The translations under genes and the position numbers were made by a program. From Burkholderiaceae bacterium (GTDB lineage: Bacteria; Pseudomonadota; Gammaproteobacteria; Burkholderiales; Burkholderiaceae_C), in assembly GCA_030123545.1 (NCBI GenBank), contig CP126124.1:1054001-1118000 (forward strand): DNA of 64,000 nucleotides. The letters run 5' to 3'. This document shows positions 18,294-27,236 of the stretch, in pieces (position 1 is the stretch's first letter; each line of letters begins with the position of its first letter). The notes beneath the pieces were generated by a model, which was not told where the DNA came from, ran no database searches, and saw only the letters and a list, made by a program, of their open reading frames with translations.

Positions 18294-21245
18294 CTAAATA
18301 AGCCTCTTTTGCAGGGAGGCATCCGCCAGCGGCCTGAGCCGCGCATAGTCCAGCAACCCGGCCAGACGCGCGCCCTTGCCCTGCCACTCCGTCACGACGT
18401 TCTCCGCCAGCAGCACGTAGTGCCAGGGTAAGCCGCCGCGCTGCTCGGCGCTCAACCCGTTGATGCGCTCGCACCAGGCCAGCGCCGCCCTGAGCTTGCG
18501 CTGCACGTTCGGGTGAATGGTTTGCTGCTGCGCCTTGGTCTCCACCAGATACACCGCTTCCTCGGTACGCACCAGAAAGTCGGGTGAGTAAAAAGCCGGC
18601 AGACCATCGTCCTTCACGTAGCGCAGCCGCGCAAAGGTATGGCGGTTTTCGCTGATCTTGCAGAAAGCCTGCACCTGCGTGTCGGCCTGTGCCCAGCGAA
18701 TGAAGGCACGCTCCAGCCCGCCGTTCTGCGCCGGCCACGCCAAGCGCGTGTAGATGCATTTGCTGACTTCCACCGAATGGCTCTCGCGCACCATCAGCCG
18801 TGGTACTTCGCTCAAATGCCGAAGGTGGACCTCGGTCTGACCGGTCACATGCTTTTGCTCCGATTCGAGCAGCGCCACGGCAAACACCTTGGTGATGTGG
18901 TCCACCACGGGCTGCAGCAGCAATACACGCCAGTTCTCGCCATCGAGTGGGTTGAACGTGGCGCCGAACAGTTGCGTCCAGATGTAGTCGTCCAGCCAGC
19001 CGGTCAGCTCGGCCGTGTTCACCTGCAGATAAGGCTTGGCCAGGTGCGTCGCTACCCTGTTGCCCTTGGGTAGCGGTTCGCTCAGCGCCTGGCCGATGCG
19101 TCGCGTCAGGCGTGCTAGGTAGTCGTTGTAGCCGCCCACGTTCATCACCGCGCCATCGACCCGATAGTCGCCGAACAGCGTGGCACTCTGCAGATCCTGC
19201 GAAATGAAGGTGTCACCCTTCCCCAGCAGTCCGCCGAGTTGCGCGGCCGTCATGGCCGTGAAGGCGGGCAGGGTTGTCAGGTCCATTGCGTGGTGATCCC
19301 GCACCTCGTCAGCTTCGCGCAGGATGAACGGAATGCCGAAGTCGAACGCTTGAAAGCCCTCGCGCAGCCCGGCCGCGATCACGTCGCCGGTCGCATTCGT
19401 GTCGTCCATGTCGTCGCTGGTCGCGCCCGCCAGACCTTCCTGGATCAAGTCGTCATAGAACGACTGGAACGCCGGGTGCTCCACGATAGACAGCACATCG
19501 AGCAGGCTGCCCGGCTCCTGGCCGGCATTGATGCGCTCGCGGTTTTCCCGCTTCAGGTCGGTGTATTCATCGTCGCGCCACATGAGACGCAGGCCGCGTC
19601 CTATCGTCTGCTCCAGCAGGATCTGCGCCTGCGACGAGCGCAGCGGCACGATGACGCAGATATTGTTTACGTCGAAGCCTTCGCGCAACATCAACACGCT
19701 GATGATGACGCGCGGCGTGGCGTGCCGGTCCACGCTGAACAGGCGCTCGCGCACCGGCGCCCAGTCTTTCTCGCCCAGCTCGGCCTTTTTGCCGGAGTCG
19801 ATGGTCATGACGTCATCAGGCGTCAAGCCCTCGTCTTGCAGGAAGGCATTGACCAGCGGCGACACAGTGGTGTCCTCACACACCACCAGCATCTTGGGAT
19901 GGCGCGCGGCGTCGAGCCGCGCAAAGTCCGCTTCGAGCTTGCGCAATTTTTTCAGGCCCGCGCGCAGCATCACGCGCTGACCTTCGCTCAAGGCGGGGTT
20001 GCCGTCGTCGTCGCGCTCGGCCTTGAACTCCAGCGGCAGCGCGCCGATTTCCTTGCGCCGGTCCAGCACCAGCGACTTGACCAACCCCGCGCGCATGGCG
20101 TCCTTCAGGTCGAAGTCCGTGATGATGTGCGGGAAGTAGAGCTTGCGTTTGTTCTTGCCGCTGCCCACGTCGTTGTAGGGCGTGGCCGAGAAGTCCACCT
20201 GCACGAAGCGCCGGCCCTTGGTTTCGGCGATGCGCGAGAGGCTCTTTTGCCATTCGACCTCGGTGCTTTCGCCTTCGCGCTTGAACTCGTGGATGTGGTG
20301 CGCCTCGTCGTTGAACACCATCAGTTCCGGTAGCTGCGCCAGAAACTCCAGCACATTGCCGCGCGCATAGCGCCGGTCCAGCACGTCCAGGCTGTTGCCG
20401 GTCGCGCGGCCGGGCGTGAGCGGCAGCACGGCGTCGATCACCTGCTGCGGCTCCAGCGGCGCGCCCAGGGCTTCGACTTCTTCAGTTTCTTCCGGCACCT
20501 CGCCCTCGGCCAGCAAATGCCAGTTGGTGATGGCGATCATGCCGTTGCCGGTGGCTTTCAGGCCGATCTCGTTCTTGCCGCAGACATTGCCGCGCACGAA
20601 GGCAAACACCGTCTCGCGGTAAGCGTCGGGGATGAACAGGTCGGCGAATTGCGCGATGTCGGACATAGCGAAGTCGCGCGGGCCGTTGCCGCCCTCGATT
20701 AACTTGCCGCAGAACGCGTCCAGCAGCCGCTCATAGACGATCAGCCCCGGCGCCACCACCATGAACTGCCGCGTGAACCGCGCATCGTCTATGCCCTCGG
20801 CGAGCGCTGCCGTCTTGTTCAGCAACTGCCAGATCAGCAAGGCCTGCAGCACCCAGGTCTTGCCGGTGCCGGTCGCCATCTTGAAGCAGTACTTGGGGTG
20901 CGCGTGTTTGTCCTGCGCCACCTCGCCCAGCCGCGTGCCGGCCAGCAGCGCATCGGGCGCGCAGGCGCGGTACAGGTCCAGCAAGGTCCAGTGCGCCTGG
21001 CCTTGGCCCAGCACCTCGTGCGCGACGATCGCGTTCAGGATCGCCTGCTTCTGCCCGGCGTGAAAGTTCAGCCCGCCGCGGGCCAGCACCATGTCTTCGC
21101 CGAACCACCACTGCAATAGCTCGGCCGTGGTCGGCGTGACGAGTTCCAGCATGTCGGCCGCACCCGATTCGAGGCCAAGGCAGAGCTGGTGGGATTTTGC
21201 GGTGAGGCCGGCGCAGAGGGCGAGCTGGCTGTCTTTTTCAGGCAT
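18294..21245 (-). CDS. res: Type III restriction endonuclease subunit Res
   Basis: ATP-dependent endonuclease/translocase subunit of a type III R-M system, acting with Mod. 983 residues, usual length. Helicase motif I MATGTGKTW is at about 123-131, DEAH at 313-316, and later motifs in SVLMLREGFDVNN and EQTIGRGLRLMWR. A C-terminal PD-(D/E)xK nuclease has SPDFLV with Asp889 and VETK with Glu902 and Lys904. The ATG at 21245 has AGGAAGAAG upstream. It is separated from mod by an antisense toxin-antitoxin pair, so it must use its own promoter near 21290 or read-through from mod. Confidence 0.93.
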   Translation of the reverse strand: MPEKDSQLALCAGLTAKSHQLCLGLESGAADMLELVTPTTAELLQWWFGEDMVLARGGLNFHAGQKQAILNAIVAHEVLGQGQAHWTLLDLYRACAPDALLAGTRLGEVAQDKHAHPKYCFKMATGTGKTWVLQALLIWQLLNKTAALAEGIDDARFTRQFMVVAPGLIVYERLLDAFCGKLIEGGNGPRDFAMSDIAQFADLFIPDAYRETVFAFVRGNVCGKNEIGLKATGNGMIAITNWHLLAEGEVPEETEEVEALGAPLEPQQVIDAVLPLTPGRATGNSLDVLDRRYARGNVLEFLAQLPELMVFNDEAHHIHEFKREGESTEVEWQKSLSRIAETKGRRFVQVDFSATPYNDVGSGKNKRKLYFPHIITDFDLKDAMRAGLVKSLVLDRRKEIGALPLEFKAERDDDGNPALSEGQRVMLRAGLKKLRKLEADFARLDAARHPKMLVVCEDTTVSPLVNAFLQDEGLTPDDVMTIDSGKKAELGEKDWAPVRERLFSVDRHATPRVIISVLMLREGFDVNNICVIVPLRSSQAQILLEQTIGRGLRLMWRDDEYTDLKRENRERINAGQEPGSLLDVLSIVEHPAFQSFYDDLIQEGLAGATSDDMDDTNATGDVIAAGLREGFQAFDFGIPFILREADEVRDHHAMDLTTLPAFTAMTAAQLGGLLGKGDTFISQDLQSATLFGDYRVDGAVMNVGGYNDYLARLTRRIGQALSEPLPKGNRVATHLAKPYLQVNTAELTGWLDDYIWTQLFGATFNPLDGENWRVLLLQPVVDHITKVFAVALLESEQKHVTGQTEVHLRHLSEVPRLMVRESHSVEVSKCIYTRLAWPAQNGGLERAFIRWAQADTQVQAFCKISENRHTFARLRYVKDDGLPAFYSPDFLVRTEEAVYLVETKAQQQTIHPNVQRKLRAALAWCERINGLSAEQRGGLPWHYVLLAENVVTEWQGKGARLAGLLDYARLRPLADASLQKRLI

Positions 21246-21271
21246 GTTCTTCTTCCTTTGCCTGGCATTGA

Positions 21272-21291
21272 ATAAACAAATTGTTTATAAT
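21272..21291. promoter_or_regulatory. HigBA operator palindrome overlapping a -10 box
   Basis: A perfect inverted repeat ATAAACAA-A-TTGTTTAT (21272-21288). A TATAAT at 21286-21291 overlaps its right arm. Transcription from this -10 would begin at about 21298, the GTG of higB. It lies 27 bases from the divergent res start, so antitoxin binding could also affect res. Confidence 0.7.
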
Positions 21292-21297
21292 TTGAGC

Positions 21298-21579
21298 GTG
21301 ATTGAAAGCTTTGCCAGCCACGAGACCGAGCGCCTGTTTGCCACGGGCAAGTCGCGTCGCTTGCCGCCGGACATCCTGCGGCGCGCCGTGATGCGCCTGA
21401 CCCAGCTGGAGGCGGCCACGGTGCTGGAAGACCTGCGCCAGCCGCCGTCGAACCGGCTTGAAGCATTGGGTGGCAACCGTGCCGGACAGTGGAGCATCCG
21501 CATCAACGACCAGTGGCGCGTGTGCTTCCGGTTCGAGCGTGGCAATGCACAGGACGTTGAAATCGTGGACTACCACTGA
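21298..21579 (+). CDS. higB: HigB-type (RelE-superfamily) mRNA-interferase toxin
   Basis: A 93-residue toxin predicted to cut ribosome-bound mRNA. The pattern IESFASHETERLFATGKSRR, PPSNRLEALGGNRAGQWSIR and INDQWRVCFRFE is the standard HigB core. The start is GTG at 21298; homologues begin at the equivalent residue (MIxSF). No Shine-Dalgarno precedes it and the -10 box is only 7 bases upstream, so the mRNA may be leaderless. Toxin-before-antitoxin order is typical of higBA. It sits antisense between mod and res. Confidence 0.92.
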   Translation: MIESFASHETERLFATGKSRRLPPDILRRAVMRLTQLEAATVLEDLRQPPSNRLEALGGNRAGQWSIRINDQWRVCFRFERGNAQDVEIVDYH

Positions 21580-21591
21580 GGAGCGAACCCT

Positions 21592-21900
21592 ATGAAGAGC
21601 AAAACACCTGTGAACGGCCTTCCGGCCATCCACCCCGGCGAATTCCTGCGCGAAACACTCGATGAACTGGGGCTGACGCAAGCCGCGCTGGCCGAGGCCA
21701 TTGGCGTGTCGCCCATGCGCGTGTCGCATGTACTCAAGGGCGACCGCCCCGTGACCGCCGAACTGGCCCTGCGCCTGGGCCGCGCGCTGGGGCAGACGCC
21801 GATGTACTGGCTGAACCTGCAAACGGCCTACGACCTCAAGCTGGCGCAGGCCGCGATGAAGGACAGCCTGCGCGCGGTGCGGGAACTGGCCGCGGCCTGA
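21592..21900 (+). CDS. higA: HigA-type helix-turn-helix antitoxin
   Basis: A 102-residue XRE-family antitoxin that neutralises HigB and represses its own operon. It begins with the HigA signature (PAIHPGEFLRETLDELGLTQ), followed by an HTH (AALAEAIGVSPMRVSHVLKG) and the WLNLQTAYDL segment. GGAG precedes the ATG, 12 bases after the higB stop. The stop lies 20 bases from the convergent mod stop. Confidence 0.93.
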   Translation: MKSKTPVNGLPAIHPGEFLRETLDELGLTQAALAEAIGVSPMRVSHVLKGDRPVTAELALRLGRALGQTPMYWLNLQTAYDLKLAQAAMKDSLRAVRELAAA

Positions 21901-21920
21901 AGCCACGGCCTGGCGGCCCG

Positions 21921-24098
21921 TCACGCTGCCTCCACCGTTGCGACCACTTCGGCCTCGAAGCCGAACACATCGACCACGCGCACGCAAACCTTGCGCGGGC
22001 CGGGCTTGGCTGGCGTGGTGACCACCGCTTGTGTGATCACGCGCAGCGCGTCGGCATCGTTCGCCGTGTTGCCCCGGTAGTCCTGCCAGACCGAACGGAA
22101 CACGCGGCCGTCGTAATCCGGGTCCACCGCCCAGTATTCGATCAGCGCCAGCGGCTCGGCATTCGCTACCTGCTGCAGCTTGGCGCGGTTGGCGTCGTCG
22201 AGGTTGATCGCCTCGGGCGAGAGCAGCACGTAGTTTTTCAGCCGCACGGTCAGCGTTTCATGGACTCCCTCCCCCTGGGAATGGGTTGGGGTGAGGGCTC
22301 GCCGCTCGATGGGATGAATCGTCAAATACTGCAGCGACGAAAACCGCACCTGCCCGCGCAGCTTGTCGAGACCGCCCTTCTTCTTGAGCCGGTCCATCAG
22401 GTCGGGCGGAATCACCAGCACTTCCAGCCGGGAGTCGTTCAGCGCCGTGATGGTTTCGCCGATCGAGGGCTCGAAGTTCCAGCCCAGCACCACCACGCGG
22501 TCCCAGCCGCCCAGCAGGTTGTCGCGCTGGGCGATGGCTTTCTTCAGCGTGGCCGCGCCGGTGAGCTTGTTCGGCGAATCGGCCAGCACCAGCGTCTTGC
22601 TGCCGCGCTTGCCACCAAAGTCCACGCCCGCGATCTGCCCCAGGTTGCGCTGCGGGTTCACGTCGGGCGGCAGCGGCAGCGCGCCGTACAGCGACAGCAC
22701 GATCTGCGACAGGTCGCCGATGCGGAAGTCGCGTCCCAGCGTGGCCCTGGCTGCTTCCACCTGGTAGTCGCCGATGGCCTGGTAGAGGAAGGGCTTCGCG
22801 TCCTGGTCGATCAGCCGCTTGCGCATGATCATGCAGGCGGGCTTGCCGAGGTCGGTGGTGATCCAGCGGCGGCCGAGTTTTTCGGCGGCAGCCGCAGTGG
22901 TGCCGGAGCCGCCGAAAAAATCAACCACAAGACCATTCTCGGGACAGGATGCTTCGACGATTCGCGCTAGCAGTTTTTCTGGCTTTTGCGTGGCGTAGCC
23001 AACAGCTTCTTGCGCAGCTCCTCGGAACGCCTTTACGTCAGTCCAAATTGACTGAATAAGCCGCCCGTCCGTCTCGTGGAGATAAAGCTTTCTGTAGGGC
23101 TTTCCTGTACTTGTCCAGTAGAGTTGCCGAGTACGGACCAAATTGTCGATTGTTTCTTGAGATGGCCAGTGCCTTCCTGAGCCGGGTTCCAAGACTCCAC
23201 GTTCACCAAACTGTCGCGCAGGACCTTGACCTTTGCCCGTCAGGTCAGCGAGCTTGAACGATCCGCTCTCGTCTTCAAAACCATAGTTGGCGTCAACGTG
23301 CTCCTCCGACAGAGGCTCATACAGAGGTGTCCAGTAGTACCTGTCAAGTTTGGAGTACCAATAAATGCAGTCGTGGACATTTCCATAACGCCGAGGATTT
23401 GACTGTGCTGATGTGCGTTGCCAGATGACTTCGTTGATAAGGCTGCTCTTCCCAAAAATATCGTCCAAAACCAGCTTCACGTAATGCCCTACATGCCAAT
23501 CCAGATGCACATAAATCGAGCCGGTATCCGCCAGCAGCTCGCGCATCAGGATCAGCCGCGGTGTGATCATGGCGAGGTATGAGGCTGTGCCATCGCTCCA
23601 GGTGTCGGAGTAGGCGAATTGCTCAATGACAGTGGGCTTTTGCTCCAGCTCCACGCCGGGTAGCGTGACCTTGGTGCGGTAGTCGGCCTTGCTGTCGAAC
23701 GGTGGGTCGATGTAGATCAAATCCACCTTGCCGCGCAGGGACGGCGTGTGTTCGTCGCCCGCCAGCAGCGCGGCCATGGCGAGCAGGTTGTCGCCGTAGA
23801 TCAGGCGGTTGGCCCAGGGCCGCCCTTCGACGAGCTCGGGGTGAGCGGATACATCGCCCAGCAGGGGCTGCCGGCTGGCCAGCAGGCTGGCCTGACCGGG
23901 CGCAAACACTTCGTGTCGGTCGGCACGGTTCTGGGTTGTGACCCAGTCCTGCGCCGCGCTGTCCTTGGCGGGCAGCACGACCTCGCGCGTTTGCAGCGTC
24001 ACGCGCTGGCGGCTTTCGATGCTTTCAAGGATGCGCTCGGCGGTCTTGCGTCCTGTGGCGACGATTTCGGGCAGTTGTTCGAGCAGGGATTTGGGCAT
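21921..24098 (-). CDS. mod: Type III DNA adenine methyltransferase subunit Mod
   Basis: Sequence recognition and N6-adenine methylation subunit of a type III R-M system. 725 residues. Motif IV DPPF at 131-134 precedes motif [10 protein letters not shown] at 393-401, the beta-class order, so the target-recognition domain lies between them (about 200-390). That stretch has clearly lower GC than the rest of the gene. Two interspersed genomic repeats are translated in frame: [10 protein letters not shown] at 84-93 and [13 protein letters not shown] at 602-614. The frame is intact, so the enzyme is probably functional, but repeat insertions in loops should be noted. Confidence 0.93.
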   Translation of the reverse strand: MPKSLLEQLPEIVATGRKTAERILESIESRQRVTLQTREVVLPAKDSAAQDWVTTQNRADRHEVFAPGQASLLASRQPLLGDVSAHPELVEGRPWANRLIYGDNLLAMAALLAGDEHTPSLRGKVDLIYIDPPFDSKADYRTKVTLPGVELEQKPTVIEQFAYSDTWSDGTASYLAMITPRLILMRELLADTGSIYVHLDWHVGHYVKLVLDDIFGKSSLINEVIWQRTSAQSNPRRYGNVHDCIYWYSKLDRYYWTPLYEPLSEEHVDANYGFEDESGSFKLADLTGKGQGPARQFGERGVLEPGSGRHWPSQETIDNLVRTRQLYWTSTGKPYRKLYLHETDGRLIQSIWTDVKAFRGAAQEAVGYATQKPEKLLARIVEASCPENGLVVDFFGGSGTTAAAAEKLGRRWITTDLGKPACMIMRKRLIDQDAKPFLYQAIGDYQVEAARATLGRDFRIGDLSQIVLSLYGALPLPPDVNPQRNLGQIAGVDFGGKRGSKTLVLADSPNKLTGAATLKKAIAQRDNLLGGWDRVVVLGWNFEPSIGETITALNDSRLEVLVIPPDLMDRLKKKGGLDKLRGQVRFSSLQYLTIHPIERRALTPTHSQGEGVHETLTVRLKNYVLLSPEAINLDDANRAKLQQVANAEPLALIEYWAVDPDYDGRVFRSVWQDYRGNTANDADALRVITQAVVTTPAKPGPRKVCVRVVDVFGFEAEVVATVEAA
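22265..22300. repeat. Interspersed repeat (CCCTCCCCCTGGGAAT type) inside mod
   Basis: A sequence of the widespread 'ctccctccccctggga...ggttggggtgaggg' class of bacterial intergenic repeat. Read on the minus strand it gives [13 protein letters not shown] in Mod. Confidence 0.7.
23823..23848. repeat. Interspersed repeat (CCTTCGACGAGCTCGGGGTG type) inside mod
   Basis: A variant of the common 'ccttcgacaagctcagggtgagcgg' bacterial repeat. Read on the minus strand it gives [10 protein letters not shown] in Mod. Confidence 0.7.
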
Positions 24099-24190
24099 GG
24101 GGACAGCGACACTTAAATCCCGTTAAATGGGACGAAATATGTCAACTGTAATGGACATGCGAGGCGAGACCTGCGACTACCGTACTTTTC

Positions 24191-24614
24191 ATGAAGGAAA
24201 AGAAGGAGTTCAGCGACCGCTTGCGGGCGGCGATGAAAGTCCAACGGCTGGAGATCAGCAGCGCCGTTCTGGAACGCGAGTTCAACCTGCGCTGGTCAGG
24301 CCAGCCGGTGCGGCGTCAGACTGCATGGAAGTGGCTCAACGGCGAGGCCATCCCCACGCAGGACAAACTGCAGGAACTGGCGAAGTGGCTGAAACAGGAT
24401 CCCCATCACCTGCGCTTTGGCGGCCGTGTGCAGGCCCACCTGCGCGCCCGAGCAAAAGCGATGGGATGTAGGCGCGGGGTATCTGGAACGTGAGACGTTC
24501 GACGCCTTCCTGCAGCTCCCCGCGCCGCAGCGCAAACTCATCCGCGAGGTGATTCTGACCTTTGCGAAGGTGCACGCGGAGTCGGGTGGGACCGATACCG
24601 GCGCCAGGCGTTGA
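24191..24614 (+). pseudogene. HTH regulator split by a frameshift
   Basis: The first frame (from the ATG at 24191) encodes a DNA-binding N-terminus: KEKKEFSDRLRAAMKVQRLE, then RQTAWKWLNGEAIPTQDKLQ. It runs into a wrong frame after QAHLRA and stops at 24493. The natural C-terminus is in the +1 frame (EQKRWDVGAGYLERETFDAF, then LQLPAPQRKLIREVILTFAK) and ends at 24614. The two parts fit as one protein of about 140 residues if one base is removed near 24450-24460. It is divergent from mod and probably once regulated the island. A sequencing error or programmed shift cannot be excluded. Confidence 0.75.
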
Positions 24615-24654
24615 ACTCGTCCGGTAGTGCAGCCTGATCTTGCCGTCATTGAAT

Positions 24655-24673
24655 TGCTACTGAATAAATAGCA
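24655..24673. repeat. TGCTA...TAGCA palindrome downstream of antiporter gene
   Basis: Five-base arms around a 9-base AT-rich loop in the 81-base gap between the frameshifted regulator and the antiporter stop. It resembles the in-gene GCTAT palindromes but is less perfect. Confidence 0.4.
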
Positions 24674-24695
24674 TTCGACCATTGCTCTGTATGGG

Positions 24696-26549
24696 CTATC
24701 GGCTGATTTCACTCATATCTTCAATTGTCTGATCCTGCACGCCGCGCTGCGCCAGCTGCTCGCGCTCCCTCGCCAGCTGCTCCTCGAACTGCAGGCGGCC
24801 ACGCTTGACCACGGAGATCAGCTTCGCGCGGTCCTTGTAGTACGGGTGCAGCTCCTCGAACAGCGCGAGGTTGTGGCGGCGGAAGCGATCGGCGCTGTGG
24901 CGCGCGGCGTCGTGGTTCGTGCCGAGCAGCTCGAGCACGCTGCGCGCGCTCTTCAGGCTGGCTTCGAACAGCTCGCGCTCGACCCGCATCACGCCGCGGT
25001 CGCGCAACTGGTTCCAGTGCGTCACGTCGCGTGCGCGCGCGACCAGTTCCAGCTGCGGGAAATGCTCGTGCAGCAGGTCGACGATCGCCAGCGACTGCTG
25101 CACGTCGTCGACCGCGAGCACGAAGATGCGCGCCTGCGCGGCGCCGGCGGTGCGCAGCAGGTCGAGCCGCGACGCGTCGCCGTAGAACACCTGGTAGCCG
25201 TACTTGCGCGCCGCATCGACCATCTCGGCGTCGTGGTCGAGCACCGTCGCGGCGATGCCTTCGGCGCTCAGCAGGCGGCCGACGATCTGGCCGTAGCGGC
25301 CGAAGCCGGCGATGATGACCGGCGCGGTCTGCGGCTCGGAGATTTCCGCCAGCGTCGGGCCGGCGCTGCAGTTCGCGTAGCGCGGCAGCAGCCAGCGGTC
25401 GACCGCGACCAGCACCAGCGGCGTCAGCAGCATCGAGAGCGCGACCGCGCCGACCAGCAGCGACGCGGTCGTAGCCGGCAGCGCCTGGGCGTCGGCCGCG
25501 GCGCGGAACACGACGAACGCGAATTCGCCGCCCTGCGCGAGCAGCAGCGTGAACACCGGCCGCTCCTGGTACGGCAGCGCGAGCGCCCGCGCCAGTGCCC
25601 AGAGCACGATCGACTTGACCGCCAGGAACCCGAGCACCAGGCCGGCCATCAGCCAGGGCGACGCGAGCAGCACGCCGAAGTCGATGCTCATGCCGACCGC
25701 GATGAAGAACAGCCCCATCAGCAGGCCCTTGAACGGCTCGATGTCGGTCTCGAGTTCGCGCCGGTATTCGCTCTCGGCCAGCAGCACGCCGGCGAGGAAC
25801 GCGCCGAGCGCCATCGACAGGCCGACGCGCTGCATCAGCCCCGCGATGCCGACCACCAGCAGCAGGGCCGCCGCGGTGAACAGCTCGGTCGAGCCGCTCT
25901 TCGCGATCCAGCGCAGCACCGGGCGCAGCAGCAGCCGGCCGCCGAACACGATGCCGCCGACGACGGCGGCGATCTTCAGCGCTTCGAGCGCGCGGCCGGC
26001 GCCGGTGCCGGCCGCATTGGTCGCGTTCGCCACCGCCAGCAGCGGCAGTAGCGCGAGGATCGGGATCGCGGCCACGTCCTGAAACAGCAGGATCGAGAAC
26101 CCGGCTTCGCCGCTGGAAGTGCGCAGCAGGTTGCGCTCGCCCATCACCTGCAGCGCGATCGCGGTGCTCGAGAGCGCGAGCCCGAGGCCGGCCACGGTCG
26201 CGATCCGCCACGGCACCCCGAAGGCCAGCGCCGCCGCGCCGAGCGCGAGCGCGCACAGCAGCACCTGCGCGCTGCCCCAGCCGAAGATCGGCCGGCGCAG
26301 GTTCCACAGCCGCCGCGGCTCCAGTTCCAGCCCGACCAGGAACAGCATCAGCACCACGCCGAACTCGGCGAAATGCAGGATGTCCTGCACGTTGGTGACG
26401 AGCTTGAGGCCCCAGGGCCCGATCGCGACGCCGGCGACCAGATAGCCGATGATCGCGCCCAGGCCGAGCGCGCGCGACAGCGTCACCATCAGCACCGAGG
26501 CGGACAGGTAGATGAAGCTGTTGGTGAGCCAGGGAGGCAGCTGTTCCAT
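24696..26549 (-). CDS. CPA2-family monovalent cation:proton antiporter (KefB/KefC type)
   Basis: Inner-membrane K+/H+ (or Na+/H+) antiporter. 617 residues, like KefC. The N-terminal 380 residues hold about 12 membrane helices (FIYLSASVLMVTLSRALGLG first). FQDVAAIPILALLPLL is the conserved ion-site helix. From about residue 400 there is an RCK/TrkA-N Rossmann domain (PVIIAGFGRYGQIVGRLL) for nucleotide or glutathione gating, then a charged C-terminus. The ATG at 26549 (MEQLPPWL) leads directly into the first helix. No KefF/KefG partner is adjacent. Confidence 0.92.
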   Translation of the reverse strand: MEQLPPWLTNSFIYLSASVLMVTLSRALGLGAIIGYLVAGVAIGPWGLKLVTNVQDILHFAEFGVVLMLFLVGLELEPRRLWNLRRPIFGWGSAQVLLCALALGAAALAFGVPWRIATVAGLGLALSSTAIALQVMGERNLLRTSSGEAGFSILLFQDVAAIPILALLPLLAVANATNAAGTGAGRALEALKIAAVVGGIVFGGRLLLRPVLRWIAKSGSTELFTAAALLLVVGIAGLMQRVGLSMALGAFLAGVLLAESEYRRELETDIEPFKGLLMGLFFIAVGMSIDFGVLLASPWLMAGLVLGFLAVKSIVLWALARALALPYQERPVFTLLLAQGGEFAFVVFRAAADAQALPATTASLLVGAVALSMLLTPLVLVAVDRWLLPRYANCSAGPTLAEISEPQTAPVIIAGFGRYGQIVGRLLSAEGIAATVLDHDAEMVDAARKYGYQVFYGDASRLDLLRTAGAAQARIFVLAVDDVQQSLAIVDLLHEHFPQLELVARARDVTHWNQLRDRGVMRVERELFEASLKSARSVLELLGTNHDAARHSADRFRRHNLALFEELHPYYKDRAKLISVVKRGRLQFEEQLAREREQLAQRGVQDQTIEDMSEISR

Positions 26550-26661
26550 GGGACGTTCCCGAAGTAGGGCGGACCCCGCAATGATCGCGGATTCGCGGCG
26601 CGCCGGTGCGGCTGTCACGGGGCGGACATGATGCAGCGGCCGCGGCTTCTATAGTGGCGCG

Positions 26662-27117
26662 ATGAGAACCTTCAAGACGCTTTCAGAACTCGGCGCGCTG
26701 GTCGGGCAGGAGGTCGCGGTCAGCGACTGGATCACGATCACGCAGCAGCAGGTCAACCAGTTCGCTGATGCGACCGGCGACCACCAGTGGATCCACGTCG
26801 ATGTCGCGCGTGCCAAGGCGGGCCCGTTCGGCGCGCCGATCGCGCACGGCTTTCTCACGCTGTCGCTGCTGCCGCGGTTCTTCGAGTCCGCGATCGCGGT
26901 CGAGCAGTCGCGCATGGGGGTGAACTACGGTCTCAACAAGGTGCGATTCACCGCGCCGGTGCCGGTCGGAAGCCGCTTGCGCGCGCGCATGACGCTGCTG
27001 GCCTGCGAGGCTATTGACCACGGCGGCGTGCAGATGACCTGGAATGTCGCGATCGAACGCGAGGGCGAGGCCAAGCCGGTCTGCGTGGCCGAATCGGTGT
27101 CGCGCCGCTACCCGTGA
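26662..27117 (+). CDS. MaoC-family (R)-specific enoyl-CoA hydratase
   Basis: A 151-residue hot-dog-fold hydratase adding water to 2-enoyl-CoA to give (R)-3-hydroxyacyl-CoA, used in fatty acid or PHA metabolism. The hydratase-2 motif is complete: FADATGDHQWIHVD with the catalytic Asp and His, and GAPIAHGFLTLSLLP after it. Single-domain length is as expected for PhaJ-like enzymes. It is not in an operon. A strong hairpin lies downstream. Confidence 0.92.
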   Translation: MRTFKTLSELGALVGQEVAVSDWITITQQQVNQFADATGDHQWIHVDVARAKAGPFGAPIAHGFLTLSLLPRFFESAIAVEQSRMGVNYGLNKVRFTAPVPVGSRLRARMTLLACEAIDHGGVQMTWNVAIEREGEAKPVCVAESVSRRYP

Positions 27118-27160
27118 TGCGGGTGCGGCCTGGTGCGCTGCGCCTGCTCGCTGCGCATGC

Positions 27161-27193
27161 AAAAAGGCCCGCGCCGGTTTCCGGCGCGGGCCT
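27161..27193 (-). terminator. Strong terminator shared by maoC and DUF4148 gene
   Basis: Perfect 13-base arms (27165-27177 and 27181-27193) with a TTT loop. The minus strand has a T5 run after the stem, so it best terminates the minus-strand DUF4148 gene. A related hairpin follows the second DUF4148 copy. Confidence 0.88.
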
Positions 27194-27236
27194 GTGCGTT
27201 GGCGCGCCCCATCGGGCACGCAAAGTTAGCTGGTGC

